Of a DNA stretch of 14,068 bases, positions 1 to 7,348 are shown piece by piece. A model generated the notes under the pieces. It did not search any database and had not been told where the DNA came from. It worked only from the letters and a program-made list of their open reading frames with translations. The stretch lies in NCBI GenBank assembly GCA_002401365.1, contig NVSW01000022.1, positions 1 to 14,068 on the forward strand, written 5' to 3'. Position 1 is the first letter of the stretch. The number at the start of each line of letters is the position of its first letter. Origin of the DNA: Piscirickettsiaceae bacterium (lineage in GTDB: Bacteria; Pseudomonadota; Gammaproteobacteria; Methylococcales; Cycloclasticaceae). A program made the translations under genes and the position numbers.

Positions 1-709
1 AGAAGGCGCGCGCGTTGGTATTTTAGATGCGGATATTTACGGGCCAAGCCAACCCACTATGTTGGGAATTAAAGGACGTCCAGGTTCACCAGACGGTAAA
101 ACCATCGAGCCAATGGAAGGACATGGCTTGCAAGTCATGTCAGTAGGCTTTTTGGTTGATGAAGACACGCCGATGATTTTACGTGGCCCTATGGTAACGC
201 AAGCATTAGGTCAGTTATTGAATGACACCAATTGGGACGATTTAGATTATTTAATTATTGATATGCCACCGGGAACGGGCGACATTCACCTAACATTGGC
301 GCAAACAGTGCCGGTAACAGGGTCTGTGGTGGTAACAACGCCGCAAGATATTGCGTTGATTGACGCGAAGAAAGGCATGAAGATGTTTGAAAAGGTAGAT
401 ATTCCGGTGCTGGGTTTAATCGAAAATATGAGCGTACATATTTGTTCAAATTGCCAGCATGAAGAAGCTATTTTTGGCCAAGGTGGCGGTGAGGCCATGG
501 CGAAGGAATATGGCGTTGAGTTTTTAGGTGCGTTGCCACTCGACATGTCTATTCGCATTAGTACAGATATCGGCGTACCAACTGTTGCTGCCGATCCTGA
601 TAGCCAAGTGTCTGGTATGTATAGAGCGATGGCTAGACGACTAGCCGCTTCACTGTCTGTTAAGGCAAAAGATTTCAGCAGTGAAATGCCAAATATTGTT
701 ATTAATTAA
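1..709 (+). CDS. apbC: Mrp/ApbC family Fe-S cluster carrier ATPase (5' end outside window)
   Basis: This is a P-loop ATPase of the Mrp/NBP35 type, thought to carry and insert iron-sulfur clusters in the cytosol. The open frame is already running at base 2, encoding ARVGILDADIYGPSQPTMLG before the first in-window ATG at 59. The real start and the deviant Walker A motif therefore lie upstream. Visible motifs are the switch I-like DADIYGPSQP, the switch II DMPPGTGD (around 262-285) and the C-terminal CSNC (CxxC, bases 443-454), the cluster-bridging pair of the family dimer. The stop is TAA at 707-709. dcd follows 12 bases later on the same strand, so the two are probably co-transcribed. Family identity is secure. 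The gene may be called mrp or apbC, and the client proteins are unknown. Confidence 0.95.
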   Translation, partial: EGARVGILDADIYGPSQPTMLGIKGRPGSPDGKTIEPMEGHGLQVMSVGFLVDEDTPMILRGPMVTQALGQLLNDTNWDDLDYLIIDMPPGTGDIHLTLAQTVPVTGSVVVTTPQDIALIDAKKGMKMFEKVDIPVLGLIENMSVHICSNCQHEEAIFGQGGGEAMAKEYGVEFLGALPLDMSIRISTDIGVPTVAADPDSQVSGMYRAMARRLAASLSVKAKDFSSEMPNIVIN

Positions 710-721
710 TAAGGTTTAGTC

Positions 722-1288
722 ATGGGTATTAAGTCAGATAGCTGGATTCGCCGAATGGCGAAAGAAAAAAACATGATTGAGCCGTTCGAATCGCACCAAG
801 TGCGTAACTCGGCAGACGGTCGCGTTATTTCTTATGGCACATCAAGTTATGGTTACGACGTTCGTTGTTCGGACGAGTTTAAGATTTTTACCAACATTAA
901 TTCAGCTATCGTTGACCCTAAAAATTTCGACGAAAAGAGTTTTGTAGATATTAAATCGGATGTTTGTATTATTCCGCCGAACTCATTTGTATTAGCCAGA
1001 ACAGTTGAGTACCTAAGAATTCCGCGTGACGTGTTGACCATTTGTTTGGGCAAATCTACCTATGCGCGTTGCGGGATTATTGTGAATGTAACGCCATTAG
1101 AGCCAGAGTGGGAAGGTCATGTGACGTTGGAGTTTTCAAACACGACGCCATTACCAGCAAAGATATATGCAAATGAGGGTGTTGCGCAGATTTTATTTTT
1201 AGGGGCGGATGAAATTTGTGAAACATCTTATGGTGATCGTGGCGGTAAATACCAAGGTCAAACAGGGGTGACACTGCCAAAAGCTTAG
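722..1288 (+). CDS. dcd: dCTP deaminase
   Basis: This enzyme deaminates dCTP to dUTP, the main route to dUMP and dTMP in many Gram-negative bacteria. The 188-residue product has the size of Pseudomonas-type Dcd. Recognisable blocks are SYGTSSYGYDVRC (37-49), LGKSTYARCGI (109-119) and HVTLEFSNT (133-141). By alignment with E. coli Dcd from memory, E137 is the catalytic glutamate, with S112 and R116 in the active site. The ATG at 722 is preceded by TAAGG at 710-714, 7 bases away, which fixes the start. The gene lies 12 bases after mrp/apbC and ends 26 bases from the convergent DUF3108 gene. I see no clear hairpin terminator in that short gap. Confidence 0.97.
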   Translation: MGIKSDSWIRRMAKEKNMIEPFESHQVRNSADGRVISYGTSSYGYDVRCSDEFKIFTNINSAIVDPKNFDEKSFVDIKSDVCIIPPNSFVLARTVEYLRIPRDVLTICLGKSTYARCGIIVNVTPLEPEWEGHVTLEFSNTTPLPAKIYANEGVAQILFLGADEICETSYGDRGGKYQGQTGVTLPKA

Positions 1289-1314
1289 TTGTTGAAGCGG
1301 GCTAATCTGATGGT

Positions 1315-2058
1315 TTATTGGGGTTCGGTTTTTTTGGCTGCAAAGGATGCTTTTATTAATCGCATCTCAAATGTGCCATACGTTTTCTTACGTTGAAGTA
1401 AAATGGGTAAGTTATACAGTTCTGGCGCACACCAATAATACGTTATGAGTGGTTTATCGTCCTTTTTACGCGCAAGCTTTATGGTGTTGTAGAGTTTATC
1501 ATCAATAGTGATTTCCTCTGTGCCAAGTCGCGTAAAAACGTAATTTTTTAATCTCCCCCCGTCCGCAATTTGATAACTTAGCACGCCATCAGCAGTGTTT
1601 AAATCACGCATTAAAGCAATTTGCATCAGGGCTTTGTCTAATACGCCAATTGAAATAGGCAGTTTCCAAACGTGGCCTTTTGAGGCATTTGCAACGTTTA
1701 ATGTCGTCCAGTCAAACGTTAGAATGACGTTTTTTTCGCCATCGCCTAAGTGTTCTTTGTACTGGTAACTTAACGGCCTTAGTCTATTCTCGTATAGTTC
1801 GAATCGGCTGGTTTCAATCACATCATCGTCGCGAATGAATGCCAGTAGACCACTGGTTTCGGTAGCTGATATAAGGCGGTATGTGTTTGTTGCCGTTTGT
1901 TTGACGGTTAATTTAACGTGGCCGATTTCAATACCATTATGTTTAAGTAGGTATTCAGCTTTGAAGTTCGGTATAGAAGGCGGGGTTGCTTGGCAAACAC
2001 TGTAAAAGAGCAAAGAGCTAAGCGTTAATGAGGCTAATTTTTTTAATAAGGAGCTCAT
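1315..2058 (-). CDS. DUF3108 family protein, predicted periplasmic
   Basis: The function is unknown. The 247-residue product starts with a signal-peptide-like segment: KK at 6-7, then a hydrophobic stretch to about residue 20, with likely cleavage near SVCQA/TPP. The Cys there does not sit in a good lipobox, so export as a soluble periplasmic protein seems more likely than a lipoprotein. The rest (FKAEYLLKHNGIEIGHVKL, SGLLAFIRDDDVIETSRF, a C-terminal YYWCAPELYNLPILLQRKK) resembles DUF3108 proteins, which I recall as commonly lying beside purN in gammaproteobacteria. It starts 9 bases after the purN stop and is probably the last gene of the purM-purN transcript. No strong Shine-Dalgarno is visible, so translation may be coupled to purN. 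Confidence 0.82.
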   Translation of the reverse strand: MSSLLKKLASLTLSSLLFYSVCQATPPSIPNFKAEYLLKHNGIEIGHVKLTVKQTATNTYRLISATETSGLLAFIRDDDVIETSRFELYENRLRPLSYQYKEHLGDGEKNVILTFDWTTLNVANASKGHVWKLPISIGVLDKALMQIALMRDLNTADGVLSYQIADGGRLKNYVFTRLGTEEITIDDKLYNTIKLARKKDDKPLITYYWCAPELYNLPILLQRKKTYGTFEMRLIKASFAAKKTEPQ

Positions 2059-2067
2059 GAGTTTATT

Positions 2068-2706
2068 TTACATATAATCCATCACCACGGGGCCATTCAT
2101 TTTATTTCCATCCATATAAATGGTGTTATCTTTTAGTTCTATTCTGCCTTCAGCAAACCAGCTAATAGCGGTGGGGTAGATAAGGTGCTCTTTTGTTTTA
2201 ATACGTAATTCAAGGCTCTCTACGCTATCAGAGGGTAAAATTGGCAAGCGGGCTTGCAATAAAATGGGGCCGCCATCTAACTCTGCGGTAACAAAATGAA
2301 CGCTACTGCCATGTAAAGGCTCACCCTTATCCATCACTCGCTGATGGGTATGCATGCCTTTGTAATCGGGTAGTAAAGACGGGTGAATATTGATTAGCCG
2401 CCCCGCATAGTGGACCACAAATTGTTCGCTAAAGATGCGCATAAAGCCCGCTAGTACAACTAAATTAGGTTGGTAGCGGTCAATCAGCTGTTGCAGGTCT
2501 GAGTCGAAATTTTCGCGTGATGTATAGTCTGTGTGTGGCAGGGTGTGGGTTGGAATATCAGCTTCTTTCGCACGGTCAAGGCCGTAAGCATCAGCTTGGT
2601 TACTAACGACAGCCACGATATTGGCAGGTAGTTTGGCGTCTATCATGGACTGCAATGTTGTGCCTGAGCCAGATAGTAAAACAACAATACGGTAATCGTT
2701 ACTCAT
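2068..2706 (-). CDS. purN: Phosphoribosylglycinamide formyltransferase (GAR transformylase)
   Basis: It transfers the formyl group from 10-formyl-tetrahydrofolate to GAR, the third step of de novo purine synthesis, in the cytosol. The 212-residue length is normal. The N-terminal LLSGSGTTLQS (10-20) is the phosphate-binding loop, and LAGFMRIFS (85-93) and NIHPSLLPDYKG (106-117) are family hallmarks. The catalytic residues known from E. coli fall at the same numbers: N106, H108 and D144 (in ELDGGPI). The ATG at 2706 lies five bases after the purM stop, and the sequence between has no good Shine-Dalgarno, consistent with coupling to purM. Confidence 0.97.
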   Translation of the reverse strand: MSNDYRIVVLLSGSGTTLQSMIDAKLPANIVAVVSNQADAYGLDRAKEADIPTHTLPHTDYTSRENFDSDLQQLIDRYQPNLVVLAGFMRIFSEQFVVHYAGRLINIHPSLLPDYKGMHTHQRVMDKGEPLHGSSVHFVTAELDGGPILLQARLPILPSDSVESLELRIKTKEHLIYPTAISWFAEGRIELKDNTIYMDGNKMNGPVVMDYM

Positions 2707-2711
2707 GAGAG

Positions 2712-3752
2712 CTACAAATAGTTGACCTTGGGTTGTTGCTCGTTTGATGCTGCAATATCACCAATAATATAAGCTGTTTCACCGTTTGACTGTAGTTCAA
2801 TTAATGCAGCGTCAGCATTTTCTTTAGCGACACAAGCAACCATGCCAATGCCGCAATTAAAGGTTTTTAGCATTTCTGCGTCACTGATATTACCTTCGGT
2901 CTTTAGCCAGTCAAAAAGAGCGGGCATTTGCCAACTGGACAGTCGAATGTTGGCCATGGTGTTATTTGGCATCACACGAGGTAAGTTTTCCGTGATGCCG
3001 CCGCCGGTAATGTGTGCCAAGGCATGTACAGGCAACTTTTTAGTTAGCTTAAGGAGTGATTTAACGTAAATTTTAGTGGGTTCAAGCAGTGCTTCTGCCA
3101 AAGAAACGCCATCGAGTGTTTGTTCGAGGTTGGGTTGCCGCTCAATGACTTTTCGAATAAGTGAATAACCATTTGAATGCGCGCCAGAGGATGCCATGCC
3201 GATTAAAACATCGCCAACAGCTACGTTAGAGCCATCAATGATTTGATCTTTTTCAGCAATGCCAACACTAAAGCCAGCTAGGTCATAATCTTCGCCTTCA
3301 TACATGCCTGGCATTTCGGCAGTTTCACCACCCACTAGTGCCGCCCCAGCTAATTCGCAGCCTTTACCAATACCGGTGATAACGTCGCTGGCAACATCAA
3401 GGTTAAGTTTGCCTGTGGCATAATAATCTAGAAAAAACAACGGCTCTGCACCAGTAACAACAATGTCGTTGACACACATGGCGACTAGGTCAATGCCAAT
3501 GGTGTCATGTTTGTTAAGCATCATCGCGAGTTTAAGCTTGGTGCCAACGCCATCGGTACCTGATACTAGCACCGGCTTTTTATAGCGATCAAGAGGGAGT
3601 TCGAATAGGGATCCAAATCCGCCAAGGCCAGACATTACGCCCTGTCTTTGAGTGCGTTTGGCAATGGGTTTTATGCGTTCAACCAATTGTGCGCCTGCAT
3701 CTATATCTACACCAGCTTGCTTGTAACTTAGGCTTTCTTTGGAGTTGTTCAA
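2712..3752 (-). CDS. purM: Phosphoribosylformylglycinamidine cyclo-ligase (AIR synthetase)
   Basis: It closes the imidazole ring of AIR from FGAM with ATP, step five of purine synthesis. The 346 residues match E. coli PurM (345) along the whole length: SLSYKQAGVDIDAG near the start, SGTDGVGTKLKLA (64-76), DLVAMCVNDIV (88-98), GGETAEMPGMYEGEDYD (141-157) and HITGGGITENLPRV near 247. The start codon is TTG at 3752. Reading upstream in frame there is only ATT and then a TAA stop within seven codons, and the first downstream ATG would remove the conserved SLSYKQAG block, so TTG is the only sensible start. No Shine-Dalgarno is visible ahead of it. purN follows after five bases. Confidence 0.97.
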   Translation of the reverse strand: MNNSKESLSYKQAGVDIDAGAQLVERIKPIAKRTQRQGVMSGLGGFGSLFELPLDRYKKPVLVSGTDGVGTKLKLAMMLNKHDTIGIDLVAMCVNDIVVTGAEPLFFLDYYATGKLNLDVASDVITGIGKGCELAGAALVGGETAEMPGMYEGEDYDLAGFSVGIAEKDQIIDGSNVAVGDVLIGMASSGAHSNGYSLIRKVIERQPNLEQTLDGVSLAEALLEPTKIYVKSLLKLTKKLPVHALAHITGGGITENLPRVMPNNTMANIRLSSWQMPALFDWLKTEGNISDAEMLKTFNCGIGMVACVAKENADAALIELQSNGETAYIIGDIAASNEQQPKVNYL

Positions 3753-3781
3753 AATAAATTCAAATGGTTATGAAAGTCGTC

Positions 3782-3810
3782 ATTATATCAGTTAGGGTAA
3801 ATGTTGGCAG
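3782..3810 (-). promoter_or_regulatory. Predicted sigma-70 promoter of purM-purN-DUF3108
   Basis: On the minus strand there is a perfect -10 TATAAT (3787 to 3782). A -35 CTGCCA (3810 to 3805, four of six matches) lies 17 bases upstream of it. Transcription would begin near 3775, giving a leader of about 20-25 bases before the TTG start of purM. The -35 shares bases with the -35 of the opposite promoter. I see no PurR-like ACGCAAACGTTTGCGT operator. Confidence 0.55.
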
Positions 3811-3831
3811 TATTGGGTCTATCTATATTAT
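3804..3831 (+). promoter_or_regulatory. Predicted sigma-70 promoter of the DUF2066 operon
   Basis: The elements are TTGGCA (3804-3809, five of six matches to -35), a 16-base spacer and TATTAT (3826-3831, five of six matches to -10). Transcription would start near 3838, about 30 bases before the ATG at 3868. The -35 box overlaps the -35 box of the divergent purM promoter. Confidence 0.5.
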
Positions 3832-3867
3832 GCTATAGCCCACAAATAAATTTAGGTTTCTAAGCGT

Positions 3868-4965
3868 ATGCGGTTTTTTGGAGTTATTATTATTTTGGGG
3901 TTGCTGTCAAACCATGCTTTTGCGGTACAGGTAAAGGGTTTATATGCCGCCATTGAGCCGGTGCAGACACAAGCAGTTAAAGAACGGCGTGCTGCGGTTA
4001 GAAAGGCAATCAACCGTGTTGTGCAAAAAGTAACGGGGCGTGTTGAGGTATTAAATAATGCAGCGTTGCAGTCGGCGTTATCAAATGTTGATTCTTATAT
4101 TGAACAGTTCCAGTACCTTAAGGCTGAAGGGCGCGCGCGGGGCTTTAACTTACAAGTCGAGTTTCAAAAAGCGGCTATGGACAGTACGCTTCAACAGTAT
4201 GGTTTTCCCATTTGGGGGGCTAACCGCCCAGCCATAATGGTTTGGTTAGCGGTTGAAAGCGGTAGCAAACGCTATTTGGTTGGAGAAGCAACGAGTAAAA
4301 CGGCAGCACTTCTACAAAAAGTTGCTAACCAGTCGGGCGTGCCAATAATACTGCCATTGTTAGATTTGCAAGATCAGCGCGCCCTCGACTTTAATGACGT
4401 TTGGGGCTTGTTTTCTGAGCGTATTGTTCAGGCCTCGGCAAGGTATGGTGCACAACAAGTATTGTTTGCTAGGTTGTTAAAAGAACAAGGAAACAGCTGG
4501 AAAATAAGCTGGTCATTTGTTGGCAATAAGGGGCGGTTCGAAGGTGAAAGCCGACAGATTCGGCTGAGTGATGCTTTGGCAGCTAGTTTAAACGCCAGCG
4601 CAGAGCAGCTTGCAAATAATTATGCGCCACGAGGCAATAGCATAGAAAGCCATGTGGTACTGCACGTGAGTGGGATTAAAGGCTTGGCTGATTTTTCGCG
4701 CGTATCACGGTATTTGGCAGCATTGGACGTCGTTACGAAGGTTAGCTGGCAGCATGTTAATGCTACAGAAGCCTCTTTTGTGATTAATATGAGTGGTGGT
4801 GTAAACGGTTTAAAAGAACTTATTATGCTCAATAGGGTGCTAGAGAACGTTAATGATATTCAGCGAATCTTGCCGGTGCCGGTTGCTGAAAATAATTTGC
4901 AAGCAGAAAATGCGCAGTTTCCTTTAACAGCGCCTCAACAAACATTGTATTACCGAGTTCGGTGA
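3868..4965 (+). CDS. DUF2066 domain protein, predicted exported
   Basis: The function is unknown. The 365-residue product begins with a clean signal peptide (MRFFGVIIILGLLSNHAFA, cleavage expected after residue 19). The mature part opens with KGLYAAIEPVQTQAVKERRAAV and a helical segment, typical of DUF2066 proteins, which I recall as often encoded divergently from purM in gammaproteobacteria. I see no catalytic motif or further membrane helix. The ATG at 3868 has only weak Shine-Dalgarno candidates (TTAGG at 3852-3856, TAAG at 3861-3864). Its TGA stop overlaps the ATG of the next gene by one base, so this is the first gene of a translationally linked trio with a lipid enzyme and a PerM-like protein. 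A role at the cell envelope is inference from that context. Confidence 0.85.
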   Translation: MRFFGVIIILGLLSNHAFAVQVKGLYAAIEPVQTQAVKERRAAVRKAINRVVQKVTGRVEVLNNAALQSALSNVDSYIEQFQYLKAEGRARGFNLQVEFQKAAMDSTLQQYGFPIWGANRPAIMVWLAVESGSKRYLVGEATSKTAALLQKVANQSGVPIILPLLDLQDQRALDFNDVWGLFSERIVQASARYGAQQVLFARLLKEQGNSWKISWSFVGNKGRFEGESRQIRLSDALAASLNASAEQLANNYAPRGNSIESHVVLHVSGIKGLADFSRVSRYLAALDVVTKVSWQHVNATEASFVINMSGGVNGLKELIMLNRVLENVNDIQRILPVPVAENNLQAENAQFPLTAPQQTLYYRVR

Positions 4966-5534
4966 TGACTAAAAAAGACATACCTAATGCGATTAGTTTG
5001 CTAAGAATTGTGTCGGTTATACCTATTGTTTATTTTTTACTGAATAAGCAATTTACAGTTTCATTAATACTATTTATCGTGGCTGGGTTATCGGATGCAC
5101 TAGATGGTTATTTAGCTAAAAAATACCATTGGGTCAGTCGCTTGGGGTCTTTTTTGGATCCGCTAGCGGATAAGCTTCTTTTAGTTTCTTGTTTTTTAGT
5201 ATGCGTGTTAATTGAGCTAGTACCTGTTTGGTTGTTTGCGATTATTTTGATACGCGATGTTGTGGTGGCATTTGGTGCATTGGCTTGTCACTTTATGGTC
5301 GAAAAGTTTCGTGGTAACCCGCCATTCTCAAGCAAACTAAATACTGCTTTGCAAATTCTATTTTTGGTGATGATTATCGCTGCGCAATCGTTGGTTAATA
5401 TTCCAGAAACTTGGTTAACGTTTGTATTGTATTCTGTGGCGGCCACTACGGCAGTGAGTGGTTTTGAATATATTTGGGTATGGGGCTTTAAATATTGGGA
5501 TATGCAAAAAACACATGGGGAACGAGATGAGTAA
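4965..5534 (+). CDS. CDP-alcohol phosphatidyltransferase family membrane protein
   Basis: It belongs to the family that joins a CDP-diacylglycerol-type donor to an alcohol, as PgsA or eukaryotic-type cardiolipin synthase do. It is an inner-membrane protein with several hydrophobic helices (about 10-26, 31-43, 66-95, 110-150). The family motif DxxDGxxARx8GxxxDxxxD is present at residues 44-69 as D44, D47, G48, A51, G61, D65 and D69, but the usual Arg after the Ala is Lys (K52). The start is taken as the ATG at 4965, which overlaps the DUF2066 stop as TGATG. A GTG at 4962 would add one residue. The 3' end overlaps the next gene by 8 bases. The true housekeeping pgsA may be elsewhere, so the substrate is left open and no symbol is given. 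Confidence 0.87.
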   Translation: MTKKDIPNAISLLRIVSVIPIVYFLLNKQFTVSLILFIVAGLSDALDGYLAKKYHWVSRLGSFLDPLADKLLLVSCFLVCVLIELVPVWLFAIILIRDVVVAFGALACHFMVEKFRGNPPFSSKLNTALQILFLVMIIAAQSLVNIPETWLTFVLYSVAATTAVSGFEYIWVWGFKYWDMQKTHGERDE

Positions 5535-6564
5535 TAGGCTGATGTTAGGATTTGTGATTATATTAGGGCTGCTTTACCTCTTGGCGCCGATTTTAATGCC
5601 ATTTTTTAGTGCGGGTCTATTGGCGTATTTGGGTACAACGCTAGTAGAGCGTCTTGAGAATTTCAAGTGGTCGCGGACAGTAGCCGTGGTGGTTGTTTTT
5701 GCCGTTATGTCATCTGTGATAACGCTTATATTATTAATTATATTGCCTTTAATTGAACAGCAAATTAGCGCCTTAATTGCCAAAATGCCAGCAATAATGA
5801 GTTGGTTTAAAGAAACCATGTTGCCATGGTTGCAAAGCCGTTTAGGGGGTATGGCGATAATTGATGCTGAAAAAATTCAGCAGGGCCTACAGGAAAATGT
5901 TGGGACGGCTAGTGGTTTAGTCATAAATCTATTAGGTTCCATTGGTTCTTCAGGGATGACATTTTTTGCTGCCTTAGCAAACTTAGTGCTGATTCCAGTG
6001 TTGACATTTTATTTTCTTCGAGACTGGCGCGTTATTGTTGCTAGTATTCTTGGTGTTATTCCGCATAAGTTTAAGCAGCAAACATCAACAATTGCAGCCG
6101 AAGTTGATACTGTTCTTAGTGCCTTTTTCAAAGGCCAAATTTTGGTTATGTTGAGCCTAGTCGTTATTTATAGTATTGGCCTGAGCATTATTGGCTTGGA
6201 GTTTGCCTTGTTAATAGGCTTGGTTGCTGGTTTGGTTAGTTTTGTGCCGTACCTAGGCTTGATTGTTGGTTTGGTTTTGGCCTGTGTGGCTGCACTGTTC
6301 CAATTTCATGATTTAACGCTACTGTTACCGGTATTGCTGGTGTTTACTGTGGCTCAGGTACTGGAAAGTATTGTGCTAACACCGGTATTAGTTGGAGATA
6401 AAATTGGCTTGCATGCGGTAGCGGTGATATTTTCCGTTATGGCCGGGGGTCAGCTGTTTGGTTTTACGGGAATTTTATTGGCCTTACCTGTTGCGGCTGT
6501 GTTAATGGTTTTTCTGCGTCATGCCAATAAACATTACAAGGAAAGCGAGCTATATAAGGCTTGA
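5527..6564 (+). CDS. AI-2E family transporter / PerM-like membrane protein
   Basis: This is a polytopic inner-membrane protein of the PerM/TqsA (AI-2E exporter) family, 345 residues. Hydrophobic helices lie near the N-terminus (LGFVIILGLLYLLAPIL, then one in the 40-65 region). A hydrophilic, amphipathic segment follows around 70-130, then a run of helices including LIPVLTFYFLRDW, a common family motif, and glycine-rich pairs near the C-terminus. The frame is open from 5458, but I chose the ATG at 5527. It has GGGGAACGAG directly upstream, and the longer form would overlap the phosphatidyltransferase gene by 77 bases; an ATG at 5515 lacks a Shine-Dalgarno. The substrate cannot be told from sequence, and family membership does not prove AI-2 transport. 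A strong terminator follows at 6585. Confidence 0.88.
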   Translation: MSNRLMLGFVIILGLLYLLAPILMPFFSAGLLAYLGTTLVERLENFKWSRTVAVVVVFAVMSSVITLILLIILPLIEQQISALIAKMPAIMSWFKETMLPWLQSRLGGMAIIDAEKIQQGLQENVGTASGLVINLLGSIGSSGMTFFAALANLVLIPVLTFYFLRDWRVIVASILGVIPHKFKQQTSTIAAEVDTVLSAFFKGQILVMLSLVVIYSIGLSIIGLEFALLIGLVAGLVSFVPYLGLIVGLVLACVAALFQFHDLTLLLPVLLVFTVAQVLESIVLTPVLVGDKIGLHAVAVIFSVMAGGQLFGFTGILLALPVAAVLMVFLRHANKHYKESELYKA

Positions 6565-6584
6565 TGAACTGGTGCTGGGTAAGC

Positions 6585-6613
6585 AAAAAAAGGCGCCCGA
6601 AGGCGCCTTTTTC
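6585..6613. terminator. Bidirectional rho-independent terminator between the PerM-like gene and sodB
   Basis: A seven-base A tract (6585-6591) and GGCGCC (6592-6597), a CGAA loop, then GGCGCC (6602-6607) and TTTTTC. The six-pair all-GC stem, flanked by A and T runs, works in both directions. It can end the plus-strand DUF2066 operon and the minus-strand sodB transcript. Confidence 0.93.
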
Positions 6614-6630
6614 TTAATCTAGACTAGTGC

Positions 6631-7203
6631 TTATAGGTTGGATGCAACAAAATCCCAGTTCACTAATGCCCAAAACTTATCTAAATACGCAGGACGAGCG
6701 TTGCGACAATCAATGTAGTAAGCGTGTTCCCATACATCACAAGTGAGTAAAGGTGCTTGACCTGATGTTAGCGGTGTTCCTGCATTACTTGTTTGTACAA
6801 TTTCAAGCTTGCCAGCAGCGTTTTTAACTAACCAGCACCAGCCAGCACCAAATAAATTAACAGACTTGTCGGTAAATTCTGCTTTAAACGCATCAACAGA
6901 ACCATACGTTTCGTTAATAGCCGCTAATAAGTCGCCAGCAGGCTCAGTGCTGTTAGGTGTTAAGCAGTTCCAGTAAAAGGTGTGATTCCAAATTTGCGCC
7001 GAATTGTTGAAAATTGGGCCAGAAGAATTTTTTACGATATCTTCAAGGCTAGAGTTTTCAAACTCAGTTCCTGGGATTAAACCGTTTAGTTTTGTTACGT
7101 AAGTGGCGTGGTGTTTGCCATGGTGAAACTCAAGGGTTTCTTGTGAAATATGTGGTTCTAATGCATCAATTGCATAAGGTAGAGCGGGTAATTCATGTGT
7201 CAT
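6631..7203 (-). CDS. sodB: Superoxide dismutase, Fe type
   Basis: It converts superoxide to hydrogen peroxide and oxygen in the cytosol. At 190 residues it is close to E. coli SodB (193). The metal ligands are H27 (in EFHHGKHH), H74 (in WNHTFYWN), D156 and H160 (in CDVWEHAYY). Q70 in NNSAQIWNH and the FGAGWCWLV segment favour the iron type. The ATG at 7203 has AAGGT about 8 bases upstream. Cysteines at 123 and 166 stand where E. coli has Thr and Tyr; Cys155 beside the Asp ligand occurs in other SodB proteins as I recall. The gene lies alone between two strong hairpin terminators. I could not find a convincing promoter or Fur box in the 97 bases between 7204 and 7300. Confidence 0.97.
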   Translation of the reverse strand: MTHELPALPYAIDALEPHISQETLEFHHGKHHATYVTKLNGLIPGTEFENSSLEDIVKNSSGPIFNNSAQIWNHTFYWNCLTPNSTEPAGDLLAAINETYGSVDAFKAEFTDKSVNLFGAGWCWLVKNAAGKLEIVQTSNAGTPLTSGQAPLLTCDVWEHAYYIDCRNARPAYLDKFWALVNWDFVASNL

Positions 7204-7300
7204 GTTTTGTACCTTGTGTTTAAGTGAATTGTGCCCTCATTCATCGGGGAGCGTAGAGTTTAGGGTGGGTTTTTTGAAAATTATTGCAGATAACATGTAA

Positions 7301-7337
7301 GCATAAAAAAACCGAGGCTTGCCTCGATTTTTTATGC
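7301..7337. terminator. Bidirectional rho-independent terminator downstream of the PuuD-like gene
   Basis: A long near-perfect palindrome. Outer arms GCATAAAAAA (7301-7310) and TTTTTTATGC (7328-7337) enclose the GC-rich stem CGAGG (7313-7317)/CCTCG (7322-7326) with a four-base CTTG loop. The flanking A and T runs give terminator form in both directions. It lies 11 bases after the stop of the minus-strand gene at 7349 and blocks read-through into sodB. Confidence 0.9.
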
Positions 7338-7348
7338 AGATGACTAAT

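Noticed and set aside
1289..1314. A terminator between convergent dcd and the DUF3108 gene.
   Set aside because: The gap is only 26 bases. The T run after 1326 lies inside the DUF3108 coding sequence and has no stable stem before it.
5458..5526. A longer PerM-like protein starting at 5458.
   Set aside because: It would overlap the phosphatidyltransferase gene by 77 bases and add a sequence unlike the family. The ATG at 5527 has GGGGAACGAG directly upstream.
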